Source of the DNA: JBBDSH01 sp040905045 | GTDB taxonomy: Bacteria; Pseudomonadota; Gammaproteobacteria; Eutrophobiales; Eutrophobiaceae | Direction of reading: 5' to 3' | NCBI GenBank assembly: GCA_040905045.1 | Contig: JBBDSH010000001.1 | Coordinates: forward strand, 1 to 14,060 | DNA: 14,060 nt | Shown: positions 6,995 through 12,760 of the stretch, piece by piece | Layout: each line of letters begins with the position of its first letter | Numbering within the stretch: position 1 is the first letter of the stretch | Translations under genes and position numbers: made by a program | The notes under the pieces: model-generated | What the model saw: the letters and a program-made list of their open reading frames with translations, nothing else | Databases searched by the model: none | Told to the model about the DNA's origin: nothing

Positions 6995-7942
6995 ATGACT
7001 ACGCATGCAAACAGTTCAGCGGACGGCCCGCAGGGCGCCGTTGCCATCGCAAGGGTCCTGACGGAGGCATTGCCCTACATTAAACGGTTCTACGACAAGA
7101 CCGTGGTCATCAAGTACGGCGGCAATGCCATGTCCGACGAGGCGCTGAAAAACGGATTCGCCCGGGATGTGACGCTCATGAAACTGGTGGGCATGAATCC
7201 GGTGATCGTGCACGGTGGCGGACCTCAAATCGGCGATCTGTTGAACCGGATCGGCAAGAAAACCGAGTTTATAGAAGGCATGCGGGTCACCGACAGTGAG
7301 ACCATGGACATCGTGGAAATGGTGCTGGGTGGTCTGGTCAACAAGGATATCGTCAATCTCATCAATCATCATGGCGGCAACGCCGTAGGCCTGTCCGGCA
7401 AGGACGGCGGCCTGATACGGGCGCGCAAACTGATCATGTCACGCAATTCTCCGGAACTGAATGCGCCGGAAATCATCGACATCGGACATGTGGGCGAGGT
7501 GGAAAGTATCAAGACATCGGTCATTGACATGCTCGTCAAGGGAGACTTTATCCCCGTCATCGCCCCCATCGGGGTCGGCGAGGACGGGCAATCCTATAAT
7601 ATCAATGCGGATCTGGTGGCGAGCCGGCTGGCGCGGGTGTTGCAGGCGGAGAAGCTTATCGTCCTGACCAATACGGCCGGCGTGCAGGACGCCGACGGCA
7701 AGGTGCTTACCGGGCTGTCGAGTAACGAAGTGGAAAAATTAATCGGGGAAGGGGTTATCCACGGCGGCATGCTGCCCAAGATACGATCCGCCCTGGATGC
7801 CGTCGCCGACGGTGTCAGTGCCGTGCATATTATTGACGGCCGTGTGGAGCATGCCGTTCTGCTGGAGATCTTTACGGATCGCGGTGTCGGCACATTGATA
7901 CAGGGACGTGATAAACAAGGCGGGATAAACAATGGCAACTAA
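6995..7942 (+). CDS. argB: Acetylglutamate kinase
   Basis: It phosphorylates N-acetyl-L-glutamate with ATP, the second step of arginine synthesis, in the cytosol. The amino-acid-kinase fold shows Lys40 in VVIKYGGNAM, VHGGGPQIGD (72-81), the substrate loop GMRVTD (Arg97), the NINADLVA block (about 202-209) and MLPKIRSAL (Lys262). The N-terminal helix before the fold (AVAIARVLTEALPYIKRF) and the C-terminal EIFTDRGVGTLI resemble the arginine-inhibited hexameric enzymes of Pseudomonas type, so feedback inhibition by arginine is inferred. At 315 residues it is slightly longer than usual at both ends. No Shine-Dalgarno precedes the ATG; the 54-bp gap after algC is AT-rich. It overlaps slmA by 11 bp. 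Confidence 0.96.
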   Translation: MTTHANSSADGPQGAVAIARVLTEALPYIKRFYDKTVVIKYGGNAMSDEALKNGFARDVTLMKLVGMNPVIVHGGGPQIGDLLNRIGKKTEFIEGMRVTDSETMDIVEMVLGGLVNKDIVNLINHHGGNAVGLSGKDGGLIRARKLIMSRNSPELNAPEIIDIGHVGEVESIKTSVIDMLVKGDFIPVIAPIGVGEDGQSYNINADLVASRLARVLQAEKLIVLTNTAGVQDADGKVLTGLSSNEVEKLIGEGVIHGGMLPKIRSALDAVADGVSAVHIIDGRVEHAVLLEIFTDRGVGTLIQGRDKQGGINNGN

Positions 7943-8525
7943 ACCGGAATCGAATCGTCGCCAGCAGATTCTGGAAGTGCTGGCGCGGGAACTGGAAACC
8001 CATCCGGGCAGCCGCATTACCACGGCCGGACTGGCGCGCGCGGTCGGTGTTTCGGAGGCCGCCCTGTACCGCCATTTCGCCAGCAAGGCCAAGATGTATG
8101 AAGCCCTGATCGATTTCTCCGAAGAGACGGTTTTCGGTCTTATCGGTCGTATCCTGGAGCAGGAAACGGAAGTTGATAAACGATGTGAGCATATTGCCCA
8201 GTTGTTGCTGGGGTTCGCCGAGCGCAATCCCGGTATTAGCCGGGTTCTGCTTGGTGATGCCCTGGTTGGTGAAAATGAAAGATTGCGTGTTCGTGTCGGC
8301 AAGTTTTTTGATCGGATTGAAACGCAGTTAAAACAGATATTGAGGGAAGCCAACCTGTCCACCGGAAGACGCGCGGCGGTGAGCATCGATGTGGCAGCCA
8401 ATCAGATCATGACGCTGGTCGAGGGTCGGATGAACCAGTACGTGCGCAGCAATTTTGACAACAAGCCGTCACGGGATTTTGCCGAATTATGGGCGGCGTT
8501 GAAGGTCGGCCTCTTTCGGGAGTGA
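7932..8525 (+). CDS. slmA: Nucleoid occlusion factor SlmA (TetR family)
   Basis: SlmA binds palindromic chromosomal sites and, when DNA-bound, blocks FtsZ assembly over the nucleoid. The 197-residue length matches E. coli SlmA (198). The N-terminal TetR-type HTH is clear: RRQQILEVLARELE, then ITTAGLARAVGVSEAALYRH and FASKAKMYEALI. The C-terminal helical domain carries family-typical stretches such as ERNPGISRVLLGDALVGENE and VEGRMNQYVRS. The start at 7932 has AAGG about 8-12 bp upstream and lies inside the argB end. The enterobacterial locus places slmA between dut and pyrE, and the same neighbourhood is seen here with algC and argB interposed. Its stop codon TGA (8523-8525) lies inside the first unit of a heptad repeat array. 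Confidence 0.95.
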   Translation: MATKPESNRRQQILEVLARELETHPGSRITTAGLARAVGVSEAALYRHFASKAKMYEALIDFSEETVFGLIGRILEQETEVDKRCEHIAQLLLGFAERNPGISRVLLGDALVGENERLRVRVGKFFDRIETQLKQILREANLSTGRRAAVSIDVAANQIMTLVEGRMNQYVRSNFDNKPSRDFAELWAALKVGLFRE

Positions 8526-8549
8526 GGCGTTAGGAGTCAGGAGTTGGGC
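8522..8549. repeat. Degenerate heptad repeat at the slmA stop codon
   Basis: Four 7-bp units lie end to end: GTGAGGC, GTTAGGA, GTCAGGA, GTTGGGC. The first contains the slmA stop codon TGA. The units share the GT-N-AGG pattern of the array after xthA (11116-11150), which shows a dispersed repeat family rather than local chance. Confidence 0.65.
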
Positions 8550-8583
8550 AGTATTCAGACAAGGAGAGCCGGCTATGCTTTTT

Positions 8584-8615
8584 ACGAGCCACGAGCCACG
8601 AGCCACGAGCCACGA
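8584..8615. repeat. Perfect 7-bp tandem repeat (ACGAGCC) x 4.6
   Basis: Four exact copies of ACGAGCC (8584-8611) plus ACGA (8612-8615). The array ends two bases before the stop codon (8618-8620) of the leftward DUF4124-like gene, so it forms the start of that gene's 3' untranslated region. It fills part of the convergent slmA / DUF4124 gap together with the array at 8522-8549. Exact copies suggest recent slippage and likely copy-number variation among strains. Confidence 0.85.
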
Positions 8616-8617
8616 AG

Positions 8618-9241
8618 TCAGCTTTCCCCCTTCAGTTCCCTGAAGCGTTTGATTTTAGCGGCGTATTCTTCCGTAATCTCTTGTATCTCCTCGCGCCGCT
8701 TTTCTATGTACTCATCATTATTGCGGATTTGCCGTTTCAATGATTCAATATCCTTGAGCAGGGCGTCGTTGGGTTCCTTGCCGGCACGTTCCGCGGCGGC
8801 CGCGTCCGCAATGCGCTTGTCCAGGTCCTCCCGGATTTTATCATTACGCTTTTCCGTGACTTTGATATTGGCCTTGATGGCGGCCAGTTGATCATCCCGG
8901 GCGAGTTCGATATCCGAGATACTGCTGTAAGTAAAGAGCAGTATCCGATCCTGTTTTGCCTGTTCCTCCTGTTGCCGACGCTTCTCCTCTTCTATCGCCG
9001 CCTGCCTGGCTTCCTCCCGCAACTCTTCCTCGGTCTTGGCGCGTTCCTTCTCCTTGATCACCATGCCCCGTTCGTTGAGCTCCTGATGTTTCTTTTGTGA
9101 ATATTCCGGTGGCACGGCCTCACCGCATTCGCGCACGCCTTCATTGTTGGTCCAGCACTTGATGCGTGCCTGGGTAGGGAGGCCGACACTGATCAGTATC
9201 AGTGCCGTGACGGCGAGGCCGAATAAATTCTTTACGTGCAT
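8618..9241 (-). CDS. Secreted coiled-coil protein with DUF4124-like N-terminus
   Basis: Specific function unknown. The start MHVKNLFGLAVTALILISVG looks like a signal peptide, cleaved near TQA. The mature N-terminus has KCWTNNEGVRECGEAVPPEY, resembling the DUF4124 pattern of an aromatic residue, a short N-x-x-G turn and then YSD/CGE-type residues, with two cysteines that could form a disulfide. The remaining 150 residues are highly charged Glu/Lys/Arg helix with heptad character (EEELREEARQAAIEEEKRRQ; DIESLKRQIRNNDEYIEKRR), so an elongated periplasmic coiled coil is likely. An in-frame ATG at 9254-9256 would add five residues, but GAGG at 9250-9253 is well placed for the ATG at 9239-9241, which also begins a better signal peptide. 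It lies between slmA and pyrE, convergent with slmA. Confidence 0.8.
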   Translation of the reverse strand: MHVKNLFGLAVTALILISVGLPTQARIKCWTNNEGVRECGEAVPPEYSQKKHQELNERGMVIKEKERAKTEEELREEARQAAIEEEKRRQQEEQAKQDRILLFTYSSISDIELARDDQLAAIKANIKVTEKRNDKIREDLDKRIADAAAAERAGKEPNDALLKDIESLKRQIRNNDEYIEKRREEIQEITEEYAAKIKRFRELKGES

Positions 9242-9471
9242 GGTCTGGTTCCTCATTCAGGTTTCAAACCGAAGGATGCCGGTTATTTCCAGAGAACTTC
9301 AATATTAATATCGGTCCGGAACAGAACCGATATAAATATAATTATTAGATTCGTCACCAGAATCTGTAGGTGATGAACTCCTCGCCATGACCGCCAAACC
9401 CCTGATAAACAGGAATTTTGAGCCTGTCGGGCGTAAAATCGAACCCGGTTTTCGGGAGTGGTTTTCATAAG
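9242..9471. other. Non-coding gap upstream of the DUF4124-like gene, with two dyads
   Basis: No gene is supported here. Two dyads stand out. ATATCGGT 9308-9315 and ACCGATAT 9326-9333 form a perfect 8-bp inverted repeat with a 10-base centre. TTCGTCACC 9350-9358 and GGTGATGAA 9369-9377 pair at 8 of 9 positions, and within them AGATTC 9347-9352 pairs with GAATCT 9360-9365. They lie 70-140 bp upstream of the DUF4124-like start and could be regulator sites or transcript hairpins. A weak CCCG/CGGG hairpin follows at 9444-9456. No good promoter is visible. Confidence 0.4.
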
Positions 9472-9550
9472 GATCTCGCCAGGCGCGCAAAGTTCGCAAA
9501 GAGGTAAAACTCCATAATTCCTTTGCGTGCTTGGCGATCTTGGCGAGATC
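9472..9550. repeat. 79-bp palindromic repeat built of 9-bp units
   Basis: The ends GATCTCGCCA (9472-9481) and TGGCGAGATC (9541-9550) are a perfect 10-bp inverted repeat. Each arm consists of three 9-bp units. The right arm reads CTTTGCGTG, CTTGGCGAT, CTTGGCGAG, then ATC. The left arm, read on the other strand, is CTTTGCGAA, CTTTGCGCG, CCTGGCGAG, then ATC. An AT-rich centre of about 20 bp joins them. The element lies 70 bp beyond the pyrE stop codon and could form a large cruciform or transcript hairpin. From memory, similar CTTTGCG/CTTGGCG repeats occur between genes in unrelated bacteria. I know of no established function. Confidence 0.7.
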
Positions 9551-9620
9551 GACCATTACCCTTCCAGATACCCACAAATTTTGCCGAAAAGCTAATTATA
9601 ATACTTTAGGCTCGCCGCCG

Positions 9621-10268
9621 TTAAGACGCTTCGATGCCGTATTCCCGCTGGTATTGCTGTATACGGTCCAGATCCCCGGATCTGCCGGATTCCTGCAGGA
9701 ATTGAACCAGTTCCACCAGCGTTATGATACTTATGACCCGCAGGCCGTGCTTTTGTTCGATTTCCTGAATGGCAGAATGCGGACCCCGGCCGCGCTCCTG
9801 GCGGTCCAGGGCGATGGCCACGCCGGCCGGTTCGGCGCCGGCCCGCCGTATCAAATCCACGCAATGGTTGACGGAAGTGCCGGCCGTGATCACGTCATCC
9901 ACGATAAGGACACGGCCCCGCAGTTCCGCTCCCAGGGTATTGCCGCCCTCGCCGTGATCCTTTTCCTCCTTGCGGTCGAAGCAATAAGGAATGCTTTTAT
10001 TGAACTGCCGCCACCAGGCAATGCTGACTGCCGAAGCCAGGGGAATGCCCTTGTAGGCCGGTCCGAAAAGCATGTCGAATTCGAGACCGGAGTCATGGAT
10101 GGCTTCGGCGTAGTAATGTCCCAGCAGGCTCAGGCTGGCGCCGTCGTTAAAGAGGCCGCTGTTGAAGAAATACGGGCTCTTGCGGCCGGATTTGAGCGTA
10201 AACTCGCCGAAGCGAAGCACCTGCTTTTCGATGGCGAATTCAATGAACTGTCGTTGATATGGCTGCAT
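9621..10268 (-). CDS. pyrE: Orotate phosphoribosyltransferase
   Basis: It joins orotate and PRPP to give orotidine 5'-monophosphate, the fifth step of pyrimidine synthesis, in the cytosol. Visible signatures are FTLKSGRKSPYFFN (Lys26 region), LFGPAYKGIPLA, the flexible catalytic loop RKEEKDHGEGG (99-109) and the PRPP-binding loop VLIVDDVITAGTSV (120-133). The 215-residue length equals the usual gammaproteobacterial enzyme, and the start MQPYQRQFIEFAIEKQVLRF is family-typical. No clear Shine-Dalgarno precedes the ATG at 10266-10268. It is divergent from xthA with an 79-bp gap, an arrangement like pyrE-crc in Pseudomonas, and is transcribed away from it. A long opposite-strand frame over this gene is not real. 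Confidence 0.97.
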   Translation of the reverse strand: MQPYQRQFIEFAIEKQVLRFGEFTLKSGRKSPYFFNSGLFNDGASLSLLGHYYAEAIHDSGLEFDMLFGPAYKGIPLASAVSIAWWRQFNKSIPYCFDRKEEKDHGEGGNTLGAELRGRVLIVDDVITAGTSVNHCVDLIRRAGAEPAGVAIALDRQERGRGPHSAIQEIEQKHGLRVISIITLVELVQFLQESGRSGDLDRIQQYQREYGIEAS

Positions 10269-10347
10269 GGTCGGGGCTGTCGGCTTTTTGTAACTGTCGT
10301 CGATATACGTATCATAGCGTCTTGTTATTCACAGACAAATCGATTCC
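10269..10347. promoter_or_regulatory. Overlapping divergent promoters of pyrE and xthA
   Basis: A shared -10 region serves both directions. Leftward (pyrE): -35 TTGTCT (plus-strand 10333-10338), 16-bp spacer, -10 TATGAT (10311-10316), 43 bp before the start codon. Rightward (xthA): -35 TTGTAA 10288-10293, 16-bp spacer, -10 TATCAT 10310-10315. Each -35 matches 4 of 6 and each -10 matches 5 of 6 consensus bases. The two -10 boxes overlap by five bases, so polymerase could not occupy both at once. Confidence 0.5.
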
Positions 10348-11115
10348 ATGAAAATCATCTCTTTGAATCTGAACGGCATCCGTGCCGCCCACCGTAAGGG
10401 GTTTTTCAAATGGATGCACAAACAGAAGGCGGATGTGGTCTGCCTGCAGGAAACCAAGGCGCAGCGTTATCAGCTCGGCGAGGACATACTGGCGCCGCGG
10501 GGATATCACGCCTTTTTTAATGATGCGGAGAAAAAAGGCTACAGTGGGGTCGCCCTGTATTCCCGCGAAGAACCGGACAAGGTAACGGATCGGCTGGGCT
10601 GGGATTACGCCGACCGGGAAGGACGCTATCTGCGGGCGGATTTCGGCAAGTTGAGCGTTATCTCGCTTTATTTGCCTTCCGGCACCTCCGGTGACGAACG
10701 CCAGACGGTCAAATATGACTTCATGGATCGCTTCATGGAAGTCATGAAAAAAATGCGTCGCCAACGGCGCGAATTCATTATCTGCGGGGACTGGAATATC
10801 GCGCACAAGGAAATCGATCTGAAAAACTGGCGCAGCAACAGAAAGAATTCCGGTTTCCTGCCGGAGGAACGGGCCTGGCTGGATATGTTGTTTGACAGGG
10901 TCGGGATGGTGGATGCCTTCCGGGTCGTCAACCAGAAGGCGGAACAATATACCTGGTGGTCCCATCGCGGACAGGCCTGGGCCAAAAACGTCGGCTGGCG
11001 CATCGACTATCAGATTATTACTCCGGGACTAAAGGACAAGGTTAAGCGGACGGCTATCTATACCAAGGAACGTTTTTCCGACCATGCGCCGTTGATCATC
11101 GAGTACGACCTTTGA
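10348..11115 (+). CDS. xthA: Exodeoxyribonuclease III / AP endonuclease (Crc-locus homologue)
   Basis: A Mg2+-dependent nuclease of the exonuclease III / AP-endonuclease fold that cleaves at abasic sites and removes 3' blocks in base-excision repair. The active-site set is complete: Asn7 (SLNLNGIRAA), Glu35 (CLQETKA), Tyr108 (YLPSG), Asp148 and Asn150 (CGDWNIAHKEIDLKNW), Asp220 (WRIDYQ) and Asp245-His246 (FSDHAPLIIEYD). Length 255 is normal. In Pseudomonas the gene divergent from pyrE is crc, a related RNA-binding regulator that has lost nuclease residues. Here CGDWN, LQET and SDH are all intact, so a nuclease is the better call despite the Crc-like position and overall similarity (SGDE, KNWR, GFLPEERAWLD). 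No strong ribosome-binding site is seen. Its stop is followed at once by a heptad palindrome. Confidence 0.9.
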   Translation: MKIISLNLNGIRAAHRKGFFKWMHKQKADVVCLQETKAQRYQLGEDILAPRGYHAFFNDAEKKGYSGVALYSREEPDKVTDRLGWDYADREGRYLRADFGKLSVISLYLPSGTSGDERQTVKYDFMDRFMEVMKKMRRQRREFIICGDWNIAHKEIDLKNWRSNRKNSGFLPEERAWLDMLFDRVGMVDAFRVVNQKAEQYTWWSHRGQAWAKNVGWRIDYQIITPGLKDKVKRTAIYTKERFSDHAPLIIEYDL

Positions 11116-11213
11116 GTGAGGTGTCAGGCGTGAGGAGTAAGGAGTGAAACGACGTTCCTTGTTCCCTGATCCTTCCCCCTGTACTCCTTACTCCTTACGC
11201 CTCACCCCTCACC
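11116..11213. repeat. Heptad repeat array forming a long palindrome after xthA
   Basis: Starting at the base after the xthA stop codon there are five purine-rich heptads (GTGAGGT, GTCAGGC, GTGAGGA, GTAAGGA, GTGAAAC; 11116-11150). Three bases follow, then eight pyrimidine-rich heptads in phase (11154-11209: GTTCCTT, GTTCCCT, GATCCTT, CCCCCTG, TACTCCT twice, TACGCCT, CACCCCT) and CACC. The purine arm pairs with the last heptads over about 30 bases with three mismatches, giving a very stable stem with a loop of about 37 bases. It may end or protect the xthA transcript. There is no trailing T run typical of an intrinsic terminator. Confidence 0.75.
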
Positions 11214-11330
11214 GGGTTCCGCTTTTCCCCCTGTAACATGAAGCCGGGACAGGTAAAGATTTTTCTCCAGTATTGCCGTGGTTTGGTGTAGATTTCGCAT
11301 CACTTCCACTATTCCTGAAGGAACCATCCT

Positions 11331-12572
11331 ATGGAGCATGAACAACCGCAACCGGCGCCTGCGCCGGTGGACGAGGCGCGTCTGCGTCAATTGATACTGG
11401 CGGTCAAACGGCGGGCGCCCATGGACGCCGTGATCCTGCTGGAGCGCGAGGACGATGAGGTGATTGCCGATGTTCTGGAACGACTGGAGCCGGCGCTGGC
11501 CATGCGCATCCTGGCAAGCATGGATACAAAACGCAGCGAAAAGCTGACTCCGGACCTGAAAACAAGCGTCGGTGAACAATGGTCGGTCAATCTCGGCTAC
11601 CCGGAGGACAGTATCGGCCGGCTTATGGAGCCGCCTCCGGAAACATTCAATGCAGACATGACGGTGGCGGAACTGACGCAAACACTGCGCGGCATGGGCG
11701 AGGATCACCAGATTGTCTATGCCTATACCGTCGATGAGGACATGCGGCTGCTGGGCGTCGTGGTTATGCGTGATCTGCTTTTCGCGGAGTCTGAGACCCG
11801 GCTGGAGGACATCATGCTGCGGGAGCCGTTCTACTTCCGTGCAACCGCATCACTGGAAGACGCCATGCGGGCCGTGCTGCATCGCCACTATCCGGTCTAC
11901 CCGGTATGCGACGAAGAACGCCGCCTGATCGGTATTGTCCGCGGTTATGCCCTGTTTGAGCGCCGTGCCTTTGAGCTGACTACCCAGTCGGGACGCATGG
12001 TCGGCGTCGAGCGGGAGGAGCATGTCTCCACGCCCTGGCTTCGCTGTCTGTTCATGCGCCACCCCTGGCTGCAACTGAATCTGCTGACCGCATTCGTGGC
12101 CGGCGCCGTGGTCGGGCTGTTTGATGAAACCATCGCCCGGGTCGTGGTGCTGGCCGCCTTTCTGCCGGTGCTTGCCGGTCAGTCCGGCAATACGGGCTGT
12201 CAGGCCCTGGCCGTCACTCTCCGCAGCATGACCCTGAATGAACTCAAGCCCGGTATGGAGAAACGTCTCGTCCTGAAGGAAGCGATGCTGGGTTGTTGCA
12301 ACGGCCTGCTGGTGGGACTGGTCGCGGGACTGGCCATGTATTTCTATGCCGGGGCCGTTGGTAGCGGAGCGCCGTTACATCTGGCATTCGTTGTTCTGCT
12401 GGCCATGGTGGGCGCCTGTATCGCCAGCGGGGTGATCGGTGTGCTGGTGCCCCTGGTACTCAGGCGGGCCGGCGCCGATCCCGCCACCGCTTCCACCATT
12501 TTTCTTACCACTGCGACGGATGTGGTCAGTATGGGTTTGATGCTGATGCTGGCGACAATCCTGGTACTGTAA
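11331..12572 (+). CDS. mgtE: MgtE-family magnesium transporter
   Basis: An inner-membrane Mg2+ channel gated by its own cytosolic domains. Order: a helical N domain (about 15-90), paired CBS domains (about 95-212; LMEPPPETFNADMTVAE, then IMLREPFYFRATASLEDAMR), a plug helix, then five membrane segments from about 250. The pore shows the family signature PVLAGQSGNTGCQALAVTLR (279-298), GADPATASTIFLTTATDVVS (381-400), whose Asp397 corresponds to the ion-selecting aspartate, and the acidic loop between. At 413 residues it is slightly shorter than many MgtE proteins because the N domain is compact. AAGGA about 8 bp before the ATG is a good ribosome-binding site. The gene stands alone between xthA and rhlE. 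Transport of Co2+ as well cannot be excluded. Confidence 0.93.
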   Translation: MEHEQPQPAPAPVDEARLRQLILAVKRRAPMDAVILLEREDDEVIADVLERLEPALAMRILASMDTKRSEKLTPDLKTSVGEQWSVNLGYPEDSIGRLMEPPPETFNADMTVAELTQTLRGMGEDHQIVYAYTVDEDMRLLGVVVMRDLLFAESETRLEDIMLREPFYFRATASLEDAMRAVLHRHYPVYPVCDEERRLIGIVRGYALFERRAFELTTQSGRMVGVEREEHVSTPWLRCLFMRHPWLQLNLLTAFVAGAVVGLFDETIARVVVLAAFLPVLAGQSGNTGCQALAVTLRSMTLNELKPGMEKRLVLKEAMLGCCNGLLVGLVAGLAMYFYAGAVGSGAPLHLAFVVLLAMVGACIASGVIGVLVPLVLRRAGADPATASTIFLTTATDVVSMGLMLMLATILVL

Positions 12573-12760
12573 CCGCCAAATACTGAAATAATGCCCATTT
12601 AATGCCTGTTTGTGTTATGATTTATAATTGAAAGCCATGAATTTGTCCCCCGTTGATAAAGCGGCTTTTCTCCCGATAGCGTTATCGTGGATACCCAATT
12701 ATTCTTTTCCGCCTGGATCGTTCCTCAGCCTGACAGGCTGATACAGGAGCATGAAATATA
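12573..12760. promoter_or_regulatory. rhlE promoter and leader with palindromes
   Basis: An extended -10, TGTTATGAT, lies at 12613-12621, and an alternative TATAAT at 12623-12628; neither has a strong -35. Transcripts would have a leader of about 130 bases. The leader holds a small hairpin (CGATA 12674-12678, TATCG 12683-12687) and a perfect 17-bp palindrome, TCAGCCTG-A-CAGGCTGA (12725-12741), ending three bases before AGGAG (12745-12749), the rhlE ribosome-binding site. As RNA, its one-base centre would force a few pairs open. No terminator for mgtE is evident. Confidence 0.45.

Noticed and set aside
8584..8615. Tandem repeat considered as a CRISPR array
   Set aside because: The 7-bp units are directly adjacent with no spacers, and no cas genes are present.
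9531..10397. Rightward 288-codon open frame over pyrE
   Set aside because: Antisense to a complete pyrE with all motifs. Its start also lies in the nonamer palindrome.
11116..11213. Heptad arrays considered as SlmA-binding sites
   Set aside because: The known SlmA site is the palindrome GTGAGTACTCAC; the arrays contain GTGAG-like units but not that palindrome.
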